Numbered from the stretch's first letter, positions 48,290 to 62,395 are shown. The stretch: 64,000 nt of DNA from Bombus terrestris (GCF_910591885.1 NC_063277.1:10974001-11038000); one strand, 5' to 3'. The notes: a model not told the origin generated them from the letters alone. Numbers and translations are program-made.

Positions 48290-48760
48290 ATCTCCGTGTC
48301 TGGCTAACGAGCTGCAGCGAGAGAGAAAGAATGAGAGTTAGAAAGAGTTCATCAAAGCGGTGCAGTTCCACTGCAGGGACCGGGATACCAAGTGAAATTG
48401 AAAAAAGTTTCGTGCGATTATTGCGATAAAGCAGTCAGAGAGGTCTTAATCTTGGAGGAAGTTAGCTGGTTCGCGGACGTCGCGACATCGAAGAAAGGCG
48501 AAAGAAAAAAAAGTCGAGAACGACCCCTGGCGGGTACAAAGATTCTCTATAGCGTGTGTCCAGGTAATTGTAAGCGCTCTTTGGCGGCTGTAACTCCAAT
48601 TATCGTCGCCTCTTTTGTCCACAGAACAGTCAACTTTGATCGAAAGTCTCGTCGTCTCTGTAAGTACGCTCAGGGAGATGAAGAAGAAAAAGAAGACGAA
48701 GAAGAAGAAGAAGAGTACCCGAAGGAAGACTGCGAATCGAGGAGGAGATGACGCATTTCC
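48290..48760 (+). other. Open frame ending in an acidic simple repeat; doubtful CDS
   Basis: A 119-codon plus frame at 48392-48751 ends in a run of glutamate and aspartate encoded by a GAA-rich tract at 48680-48715. Its N-terminal part (starting MKLKKVSCDYCDKAVREV) has no recognisable domain, and no promoter or splice sites stand out. The acidic tail is a simple consequence of the trinucleotide repeat. The stretch is GC-richer than average. I list it because it is one of the better frames, but I do not believe it is established as a gene. Confidence 0.15.
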
Positions 48761-50379
48761 TTGTGCTCGGGCCGTTTAATTAAATTTTTCACCGAGAGCC
48801 GTTAGTTAAGGATAAAAATCCCTCGATGCCACTGGTGTCTCGCTTCTTAGATGCCTATGGGGCCAGGCGTCAGGGTTAATGTGATAATTAAAATTACTTT
48901 GTCCAGGAGTATCGAAAAGGGCAGACGAAAAGAGCTCCGTGGAGCGTATCCCATTAAAATACTCATTTCCATCGTGAAAACGTGCCTTTTGAACAGGCAC
49001 AGGTGTAAACATCCTCGCGAGCGAACATGGCGTACGTCGAAGCCCTTGTGTATCCGCCTTCGTTCGCGTCAAGCGACCCAATTTCTTCAAGCCAGGCTCT
49101 TTGCAAGCCTCTGGAATTCTCAATTATCTTCTCTGCTTCTCTGTAATGATATTTAATGAAATCATAGATGAATCGCAGTCGGTGTATAGGAGTAGGTGTC
49201 GCTTTATAACTTGAAACTTTTAGAGTTGAGATCACGCGGATTGCTTGCAGACATTAATAGGCAAAAGGATTGTCTCCTCGCGCGAAAGGTGGAATTTCAG
49301 GCAACAATTGCTGCGTCTGTTATATAGAGAGAAGATCTTTTACACTGTTTCTAGGTGGAGATTTGTCAAGTAGGTAGATTCGTGATCTTTGAAAAGGAAA
49401 AACGGATTTAGTCCTTTGATCTATGAAGGAACTGACTCTGATATTTCTACAAATTATTACACGTTGTATTCTTTGTATATGATTTATTCATTTTAATCCT
49501 GATTGTCTCTATACTCAATAGTTGATACGATTTTTCCAAATATTTTGATTCATGATTCAGATATTTATAAGAATTATTATATAACGGTCTATCATTTCTA
49601 TATTGATCGTCGCTTCAATGCAAAATCAAATTGCTTTGAAAAATTAATCAGATGTCAGACTAATCACATCTTGGCCTTTTACAAATTTCCGAACTATAAT
49701 AATAGACTAGAATAATAGAGACGAGCGCACGATCAATGTACCTAATTTCGTAGGGTCAGGTCAAATGCAAATAGAATCAATCGACTTGGTTTCTATCTAT
49801 CTTAAATATATAAATAAATGAATAACGAAGAATAATGTATAACGATTTCTACAAATAACTTGCACAGTACAATTAATTTGACGATAAGAATTAATCGAAT
49901 GTGTAAAAAATACAAGAAAAAGAGGAAGAAAAATAGAAGATACGTATAAAGGATACAGACGGACTCCACAAAATATGATTATATTGTCCTACGATAATAT
50001 GAAATTTACATAAAAGGATAAAATATAAATGAAGAGCGTAAAATGAAAATAAACTAATGAAATGATGTGTGAATAAGAAAATAATAAAAATAATAGGAAA
50101 ATGATAAAAACAACTGCCACTTTATTTTAATGTACAATATTTCTCATCGTTTCGCCGCTTCATAAAGAAAAGAAGTGGCGGTGGGGGAGACAAAGAAATA
50201 GAAGAAATAAACCAACGTTCCATAAATATGAACAAAACGAGCACAACGAAACGAAATCCTTTTATCGTCAGCGCGAACAATTATCAACGTCACGTAACGT
50301 CGTAGTCAGAACGGATAACCATCGAGAAAATAGTTGATTACGTAATACCGGTGGCTGTCGTCGGTAATTCAGGGATGCA
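48761..50379. other. Non-coding stretch
   Basis: No gene is supportable. The part 48800-49110 is GC-richer and has long opposing frames (48806-49123 minus, 48851-49156 plus, 48963-49235 minus) with no domains. From 49400 to 50150 the sequence is AT-rich and featureless. Confidence 0.5.
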
Positions 50380-51060
50380 AAATGCGAGCATTTTTCACGC
50401 GGCTGGCCGGTTTTCCTGCTGCGGAGGAGGAAATTTTATGGAAAATTGAACAAACTAGCGAGCCCAAAGGAGAGAAAGGAAGCCGCTAGAAACAATAAAA
50501 CACCTTCTGGCTGCTACGTGACGGGATGGCGCCGATGCAAAAGGTGTCTGGATGGTGGCGGGAAGAGCTGCAATAATAATGTGCCCCGCAACAAATCCCG
50601 GTTGTGAAGAGGAGGCGCCGGAAGCGTGGACAAAGAGAGAACAGCGACGAGAAGCCGGCTAGCAGACGTTGACAATGAAATTACAAACGACGCGCCGTTG
50701 GATGTCTTCCGTGAAAATTACCGAATTCTTTCCTTTTCCTACCTTTTCTCTTTTTTTTTCGGCTTTTTTTGTTTGTTTCTCACTCGTTGACGAAACGATC
50801 GTTCATTCGGTCGGTTGGTCGTTCGTCAACACGAAAACCGGGAAGAGAAATGTGCAGCTCGTCGACGGAAACGGTTAAGTTTCCGGCCCTAGTTCTCACT
50901 GCCGGCGCATTGTCCTGTTGTAAATCAATCCTTGTTCGTCGAAATCGAGACCTTCCGAAATTTATGAGAACGCCCCGGGATGTGAAAAACGAGGAACACT
51001 GACGGATTCGAGACTGCACTGATCTCGTCATGTTATACCGGCGTGAAATCGATCGATGTG
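50380..51060. other. GC-rich island
   Basis: Rows at 50521-50640 reach 53-60% G+C. The first half is nearly free of open frames. The second half has opposing frames (50669-50878 and 50769-51002 plus, 50780-51094 minus) without domains. It is a candidate regulatory region on composition alone. Confidence 0.3.
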
Positions 51061-53610
51061 ATACCCGGATGAAGTGGTAATTGCAGCTGTTCATCAGTTT
51101 TTAATACGATAGTCGAAGATATAAGATACGTAAAATTGATAAGTTTCGATCACGTTCTTCGAATAATGTCGGTTCTGTTTTGTTGTTTATTGTTTCGTTT
51201 TATTTTTAAAGACACACGGCAATATCCTGCGCGTCGGAAGAAACGCTATAGATTAAGAACGAAGTCACTTGTAAACTTTGAAATTTTGTATAAAATAAAA
51301 CATCAATATCTCCCCGTTTCTTGAATGGTTTTCAAACTGAGATAATAACACGTGTGTACGAGATGAACGAATTAATGATACATCGATCGCTTGCTTTAAT
51401 ATTCAAGTATTCCAATCATTCTTCAGAGCAACGCATAATGAATTAAACAACAAATAATCTGCGAGAAACGAGAAATACAGTAAAAGTATCAAATAAAAAA
51501 ACAAGAAGCAATATTTATTCAAATTATTATCAGTTATTCGGTCGACCAATTATTCAGTCCTCTGTATAAATCTACAGCTTATTTGTCCAATATCAGAATG
51601 TCACGAACCATCGATATTTACTCGACAAATAAAGTATGGCATGTGAACGTAGAAACTGGCACACTGTTACGTAGACGATCAGGGGATGAAAGGACTGCAG
51701 TGAATGTTAATCGCCGACATTCAAAGGAAAAGTGGAAGTCAAAGGGGAAAAGGGGGAAGGGAGAGAGAAGGAGGGAGAGAGAGAGAGAGAGTTTGGGAAA
51801 CTTCCTGAGCACTGTGAATTTAAAACAAGCGTACGGCTTTTCGAAACTTAGTAATTCAATTTGTGGACTCGCGGTTGAAAAATTCAGGCAATTCGCATCT
51901 CTACGTACGTTCCGAGGTTTCACCGTCAATTTCTTCCGTATTTTTCCACCGAGAGATTCTCGTGGACCGTTACACACCTCCAACCAACGTCACAGATCTT
52001 TCGTCTCATTGGAAAACGTCCCTCCTTAATCGACTGCTTCACATTTACCTTTTTAATCAGAGAAAACCTCCGATCTTCCGCGAGAATTAGTATACTGGTA
52101 TTTCGTTTGTATAATTCATTGTGCATTTTATCATTTATTCGAAAGAACGTTTGGGAAACTCATCTAATATTTAACATCTGACTTTTTAAGTGTTACTTTA
52201 TCAACTTTCTTCTGTAGCATTTATGTACAGTCCTGTAACTGACTGGTTCAGATCTGTTTACAATTTTATCATTTTATGTCTATTTTTGAGAATTTTCATT
52301 TTTAGATTCAACTCATAGCGTAGATTCACCTTTTAACGATGACACTACTTATACAACAGAGTTAATTGTGAGAATAATATGAATGTTTCAAAAGACGTGA
52401 AATTACAGAACTGACTGGTATGTAACCTGCAACCAGCAGATAATTATTAATATCATCCGCCAGAATTACACGAACTAACGTTTAAAAAGAAACGAAACTC
52501 AAAAGCGCAAGGAAATATTCCATAACTATTATTACTATTTTTATTATTAATATTACTATTATTATTACTATTTCATATTCATATTAGTTTTAGAAAATTC
52601 ATAAGTTGCATCGCTAAATATCAGGAAACAACAGTTTCATCATCCCTAATTACCTTTTGGCTCTAAATTCTAAATACTTAAATCCTTCTTTGTACGATGC
52701 ACAACTAACTACTTTCACCAAAATCTAATGTTCCTGCTTTAAAATTTCAAAACCTCCGGCAACCAGTTACAAATCAACAATTCACTGCCAAATGAACGAG
52801 TTTACTTCGAAAAATCAACGTAAACACCAAGGGCTTGATTACAATTGCGACGCCACTCTCTAGAGAAATGATCCACGAGACTTTTGTATTTTTCACATTT
52901 CCGGCGAAATTATCTCCATAACGGCGAATTAATCAGGTTCGGTTGTAGCAAGTTCATTAGACGGCAGTGAACTTTCCCCAAATAATTTTCCAGGTCTCAA
53001 AGCAGCGCTGTATTGCACGGTTACCCTACACATCCACCGAAATTCTTGATAGAGAGTCGCGCCAATCGAGGCAGCGACCACGATAGACAACCGATGTAAG
53101 ATAACGCAATTAGCGTAATAATTCCGCAAATTGTGGCCACAGATGCTTCGCCGTCGGTTATTCCTGGATGTGCTATATTGGTATAGATATTAGACTGTGC
53201 TCGCTAATAGACTGGTTTCTTGGGTGATCGACGCTTTGATGAATTAAAATCGACTTTGTATTATGTATAGGGCGATCGTAAATTAAGACGTCCATAGGCG
53301 ACATTGATTGATGTGTGACATCTATGTTGGAACATTACGACTCTATCTTTGGTGTAAACTGAACCAAAGATAAGGAACACTTTATATATAGCTGTAATCC
53401 AGCTTTTAGGCAATAATTTACGTTTGAATGACAATCTTGCAGAAGTTCGAAGATTTCCAATAGGGTATGTTGGAGTTATATAGAAATTACAGACGTACAG
53501 GCTTTCTGATCTCAGGATCCAATAAGAGTTTGTAAGGAGAGCAAGAAGAGGAGGATCATAGTTGGAAAATGTCAATTGAACCTTTCATTTCAGTTCTTTT
53601 GTGCTGTATC
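51061..53610. other. Non-coding stretch with simple repeats
   Basis: No gene is supportable. The 148-codon frame 51583-52029 (plus) opposes a 121-codon frame 51618-51983 (minus), and both run through the homopurine tract at 51741-51791, so they look like by-products of it. An ATT-rich simple repeat lies at about 52524-52573. A 10-bp perfect stem, TATCTTTGGT, with a 9-base loop lies at 53344-53372. Confidence 0.5.
51741..51791. repeat. 51-bp homopurine run ending in (GA)n
   Basis: All bases from 51741 to 51791 are A or G, ending with a perfect GA tract at about 51775-51791. Homopurine-homopyrimidine DNA of this length can form triplex structures and in insects may bind GAGA-type factors. Both are general knowledge, not shown here. 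Confidence 0.9.
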
Positions 53611-53644
53611 TTCATTTTTATATAGACTTCATTTTTATATAGAC
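53611..53644. repeat. 17-bp perfect tandem duplication
   Basis: TTCATTTTTATATAGAC occurs twice in direct succession (53611-53627 and 53628-53644), followed by a partial continuation, TTTTTATATTA. The identity suggests a recent slippage or repair event in AT-rich DNA. Confidence 0.9.
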
Positions 53645-56600
53645 TTTTTATATTACTTTCATTTCCAATGTCTTGTAATTTGGCTTTTTATATTATGTTG
53701 ATTACGGTAGAATTTTAAACAGAATTGTTCGTCAACAAGCAATTAAATCCAGTTACAATGAAATAAAATAAATCATTTCAACGTGAACTTCTATTATACA
53801 CGAATATAATAAAATCATAGATCTGTAGGAAGAATCAATGAATTCGTGAACTGTTTCTTCCTCTATTGATTCAACTAAATGAGTAATATTAGTATACGAA
53901 TTGAGGAAATTCATATTATCTTAAACACGATCCAGTACGTAAAACTCTTGTAGATCTTGATTAATGATAGGTCTTCAGTCTTTCAAGTTGCGATAGCTCT
54001 TTAAAATTTTGATAGGTTTTGAGAATTCTGATTGCAGATTCGAGCACTTTAGATGTTTATATAAATCAAAAAAACCTGGATATCTGATCGATTTTACAAT
54101 ATAACACCACGAAACCCGTCTACTTGGCTGTTTGTCATTCGGACAGAGTAACACGATTTCCAATTATCATTCCACTCTCACGGTCCTCTAATTCTCTACT
54201 GGCATTTCTCCACGATTCCTCAAATTCCTATAGTTACCAATTATCTGTGTTTACAGATGAAGCAACCAACTATTATACTCTAACCATTCTGTTCTCACAC
54301 TATGTACTCCCTAGCAGTACACCCTAATTTGCATCGTAATAATCTCTTCACGGTTAATATACGAAATATTCTATTAATAAATAAAATATGACAAATTAAC
54401 GAATAACCATAGAACCTTGACAGAAAGTCGATAGCTAAGAAGACAAAATTTAAATATGGAGAAATAGCAACTTAAAAAAATGCAAAATATTTATACCTTT
54501 TTATATAAATCTTGTAGAAAAAAAGGAATCGCGAGAATTCCTTTCTTTGCCCGATGAAAACTTTACCTTTGAATATCTCATCGTGGCCCCACTTAGCGTT
54601 AACAGCTGTCGAGTAAAGATGGAAATCGCGTCCTGCTTAAACGTTACATAAACACATTACCTACGCGTGGTATAATAAAGAAACTTTTATAAGAGAAAGC
54701 TGTCTTCTCGTGCGCAAACCACCAATATAAAACGAAGAAGCACGTTTTGATATTAACAGAACAAGACCAAGGCACTACACAGTTGTCCCGGCTTATATTC
54801 CATTGTATATTTGTCTTGCCTCCTATCTCTCCTCGATTTGTCCCTGGAAATTAAGGATCGTCTCTGTGGTGACGGAAACATCGGTTTAACAATCATCCCG
54901 TGCATCGAGATCTTGTACCAATTTTATAATTTTACCAGTGATAATAGTTTATTATCTATAAATTCTTTATTAAGTATTTCTATTGTATATTTGCTCCATA
55001 ATAATGAATTACGATGAGCAATAAACTTTAGTCATATTTAGACCACGTATATTTACAAAAATATACGCGGAATATACAAAAATTTACAAAGTATCCCAAG
55101 TACAGCAAATTATTATGATAATTTTCAATGAGCAAGTGAAACGAAACACTAATCGATTTCTATTTCTTTAGTTTTCTGCATAAAGATACGAAATCGTTCA
55201 CAGTCATAATTTAATTTAATTATATTTTACAAAAGGTTCGAGTTAAATTTTATCTGACTCCAGAGAATCTAACGTATACTGATATTTTTATTCGTCACTG
55301 TAAATGTCGGCATTGTTCGTCGAATAACAAGATCTATCTTGTATTCGCAGAAAGACAAGTTTCGACATTTCTCAAGGGGAACGATCTTATTATCGTGTTA
55401 CCGGACCGCGTACAATACAGTTTCTAGGTACAATTCCTGGTCCATCGCATTCTGATGTAGGGATTTAAGGCTCAATGCTCGACAGAGAGGTGTTCATTAA
55501 CACTGACGTGTCGCGAGGGTATGAAACTAGCGAGAATCGTGGCTTCCGTGAAAGGTTTCGGGTTTAATTAAACGTTATCGAACACGTGGATTTCTAGCTT
55601 AAAAGTTCTAACTTGGGACGAATGATTCACAATAATAGAAACTTAAACAATTCCATTCAATAACGATACTAATTGAAAAATTTTGAATAGAAACTCGAAG
55701 ATAAACTCGGATATTATATCAAGTTTCCTTCATCAAATCGATCTAATTTCATGACAGAAATATCTTTCCATTTTCTACAATTTATCTATTTATGAATTTT
55801 ATTTCTACGGTGGGTGATATCTTCTGAAGAATCATTTTTAGAACAATATAAAAGTATATTCTTATTTCTAATAACGTAGATTATTTTTATACTTCGTAAA
55901 AGAACTTATTATATGGTCAGAACTTTACAAAGTAATTCGTTATACAACTAGCACAACGATTGGCAGTTAATTAATTACATAACGACCTAAGAATTGACCA
56001 TAAAAATATAGATTAATCTCAGCTCGTGTACATTCAACGAAACTGCTATTTAAGGGAATTAAGTCCCTAGATTTTATGGCTGACTAAGAGGAAAGCACGA
56101 GATTTTAAACCATGTAAAAAACCTAAGAGGCAGTAAACTTTCACGACTGATCCATAAAACCGAAGTTTCACTACGCGCCGTGGATCTCCATTCCGAAAGA
56201 AATATCCATCCTACAAGTTTCTCTGCCAATGAAAGAGTTATGTGCGATAGTTAGGTTAAATAATTCATAATCGCAATGGGAACAGATTTTCTGTCCAACG
56301 GCGTCCGATTTTCAAGCATCATCATTCAGCAGGCATCAATCGATGAAAACACGAAAGGCGAAAGGACACCGAATAAGCAGGAATATTGCAAAGCGTATAA
56401 TGGATTTATAAACTACAAAAGGTCAAAAATTTCAAAAATAGAGAACCACGGAGGAGCGAATTCTATAAATATTTGACGTCCGTTTCAAAACTGAAAGGAC
56501 CGACAGCGAAAACAAAGAAAATAAGAGATGGAAAAAATAGAGAGGCTCGACACACTTGAGCGTAGTAAATGAAATCCGGTTTATAAAATCCATATAAAGA

Positions 56601-59600
56601 ATAATACGAAACCTTCCGTCGTTGTTCGCTGTTACGGGGACACTGAAATCGTGTCACGAGCCATTTGTCGCGAGAACAATCGAAAAATCGCGTTGATGAA
56701 AAATCCGGAAATTTGTTATAGGGAAACCAAAAACCGAATGGTCGTTGGAAATAAAAGACGAACTCGGTTTAAATTTCAATCGCATCGATGCTACGCAATA
56801 TTTCCGCGATTGCATGATATTTCTCCGATTTCATCGCTATTAAGTAACTCACAAATCCCTGGCCCGCTATTAATCACTGCGGCGATGTTACGCCGCCGAA
56901 CGTTTAAACTCGCACCCGGTCAGAGTGAAACAGTGAAACGATTCGACGAATTTAATAGCGTCGCAGCTAATCGAATCAATGGCCGCAATTACGAATTTTC
57001 ACGTAACATCTCAACCGGTCGACGGGATAGGGGAGAGTAACGTATCGATTTTCAAGTTGACGCCGAACCGCCATGCCAACTAGGCGGTATCGAAAACTGC
57101 ATTGCGTCTCGACGAATTGCGGCTACGTCACGCGGCTGCAGTTAGGTCATCTGCGTCACGGATGAAATTCTCCTCTCTACGTGTCGCGTCTTTGTGATAC
57201 GATGGGACAATTGAGCCAAATCATACGGAATAGAAGTGGTCCATTTAGGAATAAAATCGAGGAAAATTATTTCAGACTATAATTTTTTAATCTTAAAAAA
57301 TTCCCTTCTACGATTTGTTTAGCAAGTTCTTACTGGTATTAATACCGTGCCAGATAGCAGGATATGGAAATATTATATACATAATTTTAAGGAAAAACTG
57401 TCAAGTGAAGCGGAAGAGAGTAATTTCAGTAAACGTATTGCTTTTCTATTTAACCCTATATCGAATTTCTAATTTTTGTAAACTGACTCCTTTCCGTATA
57501 ACGCAATTTTTCTAGAGACGATCCATTGTTTAGGAGAATGACAAACTCGGCTGAGTCATAAATCATGCATATCATTAGTGAATGTTCTGAAAATTCAAGA
57601 AGTGAGTTTACAGTTACCAAGCTCCACAGATATTTCATTGTCTCTCATAGGTTAGGATGTATTAGGATGTTTACTAATTTCTTGAATAACTGTTAAAAAA
57701 TCGAGATTTTCCATCTGAAATACAGGCAGTGAAAAATTAAACGAAACGAATCATTATCGAAGTCGTAATAAATATTTTCTTTAATCGCGAAATAGATACA
57801 AATTTATGCTAATTTTTATAAGTTGCGAGGATTATTTCATCGTTTCTACTACTTGAATAGTTGAATAAAATTGAACTAGCATATTATATCTTGAAGGGGT
57901 AGTGATAAAGTATAATAAGGACTATTTATCACGCAATGTAAGTATAGTGATTCCTCTGCACAACAGGGTCATGAAATAAATCGCTGTTTTACGTGGTAAT
58001 TGAAGGAGCGCGTCGTGCGTCCACATCAGACGCATAAATCTGTACGCTAAACGCACTCGTATGAGAGATGTTTACGAGGATCAAGGGATTAATTGTGCGA
58101 CATTTTAATAAATTAACTAATAGAGCTAGTGAAATGACTTAGATACTTTAAACAGCTCGTTGCAACATTTACATAATTCAATGCTTGTTTTCCGAACATA
58201 AATATTTTCGTTAATAAACTTTGCAACTTACCCAATCAAGAAATAATGAAGCAGTTGTACACGACGATAAGATAAAGTGTTGTTTAAACGATACAAGAAG
58301 ATAAGATAAGAAAGAAAAGGATGAATTGCAGCCAAAACTGGTAGCGAAAGAATACAAAGCTACAAAGAAGAAGAAGATGAGTGAAATCGAGTCAATCTTC
58401 CCAAATGTAAAAGAAAAAATGTATTTCAAACACAAACAATTAGGTCCTCGCAAACTTGAAAATTCCTATACAAACTGATTGCCCAATCCACAATATATAC
58501 GACTCGAACACCAAATTAGTTAATCCCCTGTATGAAACGCCAACTCCTAATCCTTCCCATTAAATACCAACAGACCAACTCTTAATCTCGCCTCTATACA
58601 CAAAGAAACATAAATTTCAATTTCAAAGAGCACAGACCTTCCGTGTCACGATTCCAAACCATAGAAAACGTACATGCACGTTACGATGTCGTCGATACTC
58701 GACGTAATCCAACCTCGTGTCCCATTAATACCCGATTAAAAGCTAATAACACGTGATCACATCGGAACGTGAATAGTATGCTATCGCAAAAATGATGTCG
58801 GACTTAAATGCGGAAACGAAAAAAAAAGACAAGTCGAGGGGGACGGAATCATTGGAACACGTGGACGAGTTGGAAAGGCCACGCGGGTTACATGTTCAAA
58901 CCTCGACGCACGCTAGAGTAAACGCATTCATTGGCATAATACCTGATGTCAATTTTCTGGGATCATTGAGACCGATACGCCGAATGGTTACATATAATAC
59001 GGCCTGGTATCATCGAAATAGTGCATTCGACTGGTCGCCGACTGAATAAGCCGGGGCTTTAAAACGCATTGACAACTTGCAAATCCGCTAATTTGTTCGT
59101 GTGAGGCCGAGTTTCGCCCGCGGCAAACCAAAAACCTCAATTTCGCGTTCTGGAGATCCTACTCGACATTCGGTACCCGCTGTAGTTTATTCGGTGAACG
59201 TTTGATCTGCGAGCAAATTATGTTGCACCGGTCGTGAGAATTTATGCTGTCATTGGACAGGTTAATTTTCTGTGATTCGGCTGTTTTCAGGGATTAGCGA
59301 AAGGAAATTGATTAAGCTATCAGACGATATTGCTCGTTTTATACGTTTAGTTCTTTTATGGGAAGTTCTTATTTAAGTATACGCTATTTGTAAAATTAAT
59401 GAAGAATTTATATTGATATTAATTTTACATGTGAATTTTATACGACGACTAGCAAATTATGTTACATCGATGAATTCGTATTATTATGGACCGGATTAAT
59501 TTTCTTTGGTTGTTTATTACTTTAATGTTTTCGCAAGAACTACGTTAATCGCGAAAGAATCATTGTCCCAAGAGAAAGGAAGAAAAGCGAACGAAGTTGC

Positions 59601-60189
59601 ATTAGTGATAAATTCCAAAAATTTTTTATGGCGAGGGGTTGGAAGAAGAAAGGCAATGTCAGGGGTTCCCCGTTAATTAAATTTCCTGGCGCGGTCGCAT
59701 TATTGCAACGCGCACAAATATTTCATTCGCTCTGAATTCGCTTAAAAATGTCCCTTCTCTTTCCCCAACCCTCTCTTTTCTAAGATGTATTTGCGAAACA
59801 GCGTAGCGTGACGTAACGTGGTCAATAAAATCACTGAGAGACGTAAAGTTTGCCAAACAAAGCGACAATTTACCACAATTCCATCATTCCCCGTTACTTC
59901 TGCAAATAACGTTAAAAAAGCTTTTCCATTTCAGTTTCTATTCACTTGGTTCGAGAATGCAAACAATACGAAATAAAATATTGATAAAATGCATCGAGTT
60001 AGTCGTTAATTTTTCCTCTGTTTATTTTTTATTTCGAATAAAGTTATGTCAGGAGAAAAACCTAAACAAATATATAATGAAAATTCATCTTGCAAATGTG
60101 CAGGATCGTAATATTGCTTTCGAACATTTTATAACACGCTTTTTCAATTTATTTCTGGTGAATCGGCGCGCAGGGATTTCGTAAATTTT
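53645..60189. other. Long non-coding stretch
   Basis: No gene is supportable in about 6.5 kb. The CpG-richer parts are about 56640-57200 and 58640-59250. They hold frames of 129 codons (56651-57040, plus) and 85 codons (58792-59049, plus), both without domains. A doubled TTAGGATG string at about 57652-57670 is not a telomeric array. An AAGAAG run lies near 58365. The rest is AT-rich and featureless. Confidence 0.5.
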
Positions 60190-60221
60190 CCAACACGCCA
60201 ACACGCCAACACGCCAACACG
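60190..60221. repeat. Octamer tandem repeat (CCAACACG), four copies
   Basis: Four perfect successive copies of CCAACACG occupy exactly 32 bp. It is a small perfect array and likely to vary in length. Confidence 0.95.
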
Positions 60222-61959
60222 AAGGAAATTTACACTTAATTAAACTAGCCATCCTAACGTATTCTGTACATTTAGATTCCTATCGTATGGGCGGGTTACT
60301 TTCGCCCTGCCATTTTGCTCCGATTTTATTTGGCCTGAAACAGTTTTCGTTTACTTATACGCAATATAAAAATCATCCCCGCTAAATGAAACAACGAAAC
60401 TGAACACATATTTGCAAAGTACTATTTAAATGTAAATAACTTTTGTTTACGAGTACGAATTAAATCCCAGAAAATGTACATTCGATGTACTACCGAAATA
60501 AAATTACCGGCAGCTATCGAATAATTTGACCAAAATGAACATCGATATCGTATTAGAAATAAAAATAGACAACTCGTAAAATTTTCCGTTTATTTCTTCA
60601 CATATTCGTACACATTAATTTTGCCAATTTACTCAGCATTGAATAAATGTTGCGAATATAAACGTAAACGTTAAAGAAGAAATTAACTTCCTTCTGTTTT
60701 ACATTTTTTATCTTTTATATTATATCATTTTATGTTTATTATTATTTATATTATTATTATTCGACGCCTAAGTGTATTAATCATTCTTGGCAAATTTTTA
60801 CAAATTCACCCTCCATTTCAAAGAATACCGAATGGTATGAACAAAAATAGCAAAGTGGAATGAAAGTACATTTTAATTATCGTTCTAAGTATCAAGCACG
60901 TTCGATAAATATTTCACGAAACGTTTTTAGAGTGTAGGATTACCGATTATCGGAAAAGTAACAAAAAAAGAAAGAAAGAGAAAAAGAAAGGAAAATTGGT
61001 TGCATACGAGAAACTAGTTCGATATTACGTAACAGTTTGCACCATTCAGTTCTGACTGAAAGCCTTCGATTTCGTCGCAGTATTGGCCTCGTATTGTCAA
61101 GCGTTTGAATGCACTAGGCCATCGATTCCGCTAGTTGCTCGTGTAGGGATGAAAAACTAGTTCAAGGTAACCAACGCTGTAAGATGTGGTTTGCGTCAAT
61201 ACCTAGTCCTGAAATTGGCGAAAGGCGCAGGATCCTTTCGGACCTGGGAATCATTTGATCAATACACCCACATCCACTTCCATTAGCTACAGAGCTTCTT
61301 GAAATGAGAATGAAACAGTAAATAGTACGCGATATTACATTTTCCTCTTAGAAATGCGAATATTAATTATTGGACAACTGAAAGAGGAAATAGAAATATT
61401 CGACAAGACTTTAAATTCTAAGTAGACTTTCAATGAAAGTTTGAAAAGTTTAGCAATTGGTTTTTGAAAGATAAAACGCGCTTTTAAAAGATAAGACGCT
61501 TTGATAAAATTCGCACATTGTTACCACCGATCATCCGAGATATTTAAATACTCGTTACACTAATGCATTCGCACATATCCACACGCTATAACCAATTTGC
61601 GTAACCAATGTTTCATTATACAAACTATCAAAACGCGAGTAATAACACCTACTATCTAGATAACAGTCATACATATTCATCGTACAACTCATCGATCAAC
61701 CATCCCTTACACTGCAATCCCAACCCCGGCAGAAACTTCCAATCACATGGTCACTATCAAATCCGAAGAAACCCGTGACAAATACGAATTCTGCTTTCCA
61801 TACGTAGACAAATGTGTTCAATACAGTTTGAGAATTTTCCGACGAAACCCAAGACGATGATCGTTCGATCTAGAATCTCGAAGAAAGGGTGAAACGAGAT
61901 AAGTGTATCGCGTAAAGGGGGTAGTGCATACGTCGATAGATCGTAGAATGACGCAGTAT
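60222..61959. other. AT-rich non-coding stretch
   Basis: No gene is supportable. A 33-base homopurine run lies at about 60963-60995. The part 61060-61270 is GC-richer. The rest is AT-rich with no frame of interest before the GC-rich island. Confidence 0.5.
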
Positions 61960-62395
61960 GGCGGACTCGGTCGTTGTGGGGCTCCATGATTCATTGGGCG
62001 GAGAGACAGTTCATCGGTTATGCCAATGCTGCAGTCCTTCATCCGTGGCTTACCCCTTTCTCGCCCCCTGCGGGCAACTCCACCCCTCGAGAGCACCGAG
62101 AAAACGTGCCAGCCTGCGCGACATATTGCGTATGATCCCAAAAGAGAGCGAAAACAAATGGCCGAAGGGCCAAGAAGACGTTTTCGGGCTCTGGCCATCC
62201 TGCAGAATCCCAGCGGCGTCGCAGCGGTGCATGGAACCCCAGGCTGAATGCGAAACGGCACCATTATTTCCCGAACTTCCGTAGACCCAGTAAAGCGTAT
62301 AATTTTGTGACATCGAGACTCGGAATGTCGCACGATCCGCCGTTTATGGCGCGAATTCGTGCGAGGGAGGAATTTTTGAAGGACCATTGAGAGAA
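61960..62395. other. GC-rich island upstream of a promoter-like sequence
   Basis: G+C is about 58% over 62041-62280, with single rows up to 67%, against about one third for the window. A minus frame of 189 codons (61818-62387), the longest in the window, overlaps two plus frames (61958-62284 and 62020-62247) and a second minus frame (62050-62313). None has a recognisable domain, and such overlap is expected where stops are rare. Its place 240 bp upstream of a TATA box and initiator-like sequence makes a promoter-proximal region a reasonable inference. A hidden exon on either strand is not excluded. Confidence 0.35.

Noticed and set aside
48392..48751. Acidic C-terminal tail suggesting a nuclear protein
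   Set aside because: The acidic run is encoded by a GAA simple repeat, and the rest of the frame has no homology I can see.
51786..51812. GTTTGGGAAACTTCCTGAGCACTG, resembling a family right end
   Set aside because: It needs several gaps, is followed by TG rather than TA, and abuts the GA repeat. Gapped matches of this quality are expected by chance in both strands of the window.
51583..52029. 148-codon plus frame opposed by a 121-codon minus frame
   Set aside because: Both run through the homopurine tract, which cannot produce stops on the pyrimidine strand and rarely does on the purine strand. No domain is seen.
57652..57672. Doubled TTAGG-containing string, reminiscent of insect telomere repeats
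   Set aside because: Only two units occur with a spacing of about ten bases, so this is not a (TTAGG)n array.
61818..62387. Longest open frame in the window (189 codons, minus strand)
   Set aside because: It lies in the most GC-rich island, overlaps three other long frames on both strands, is rich in arginine and serine, and shows no domain. Its length is explained by the scarcity of stop codons.
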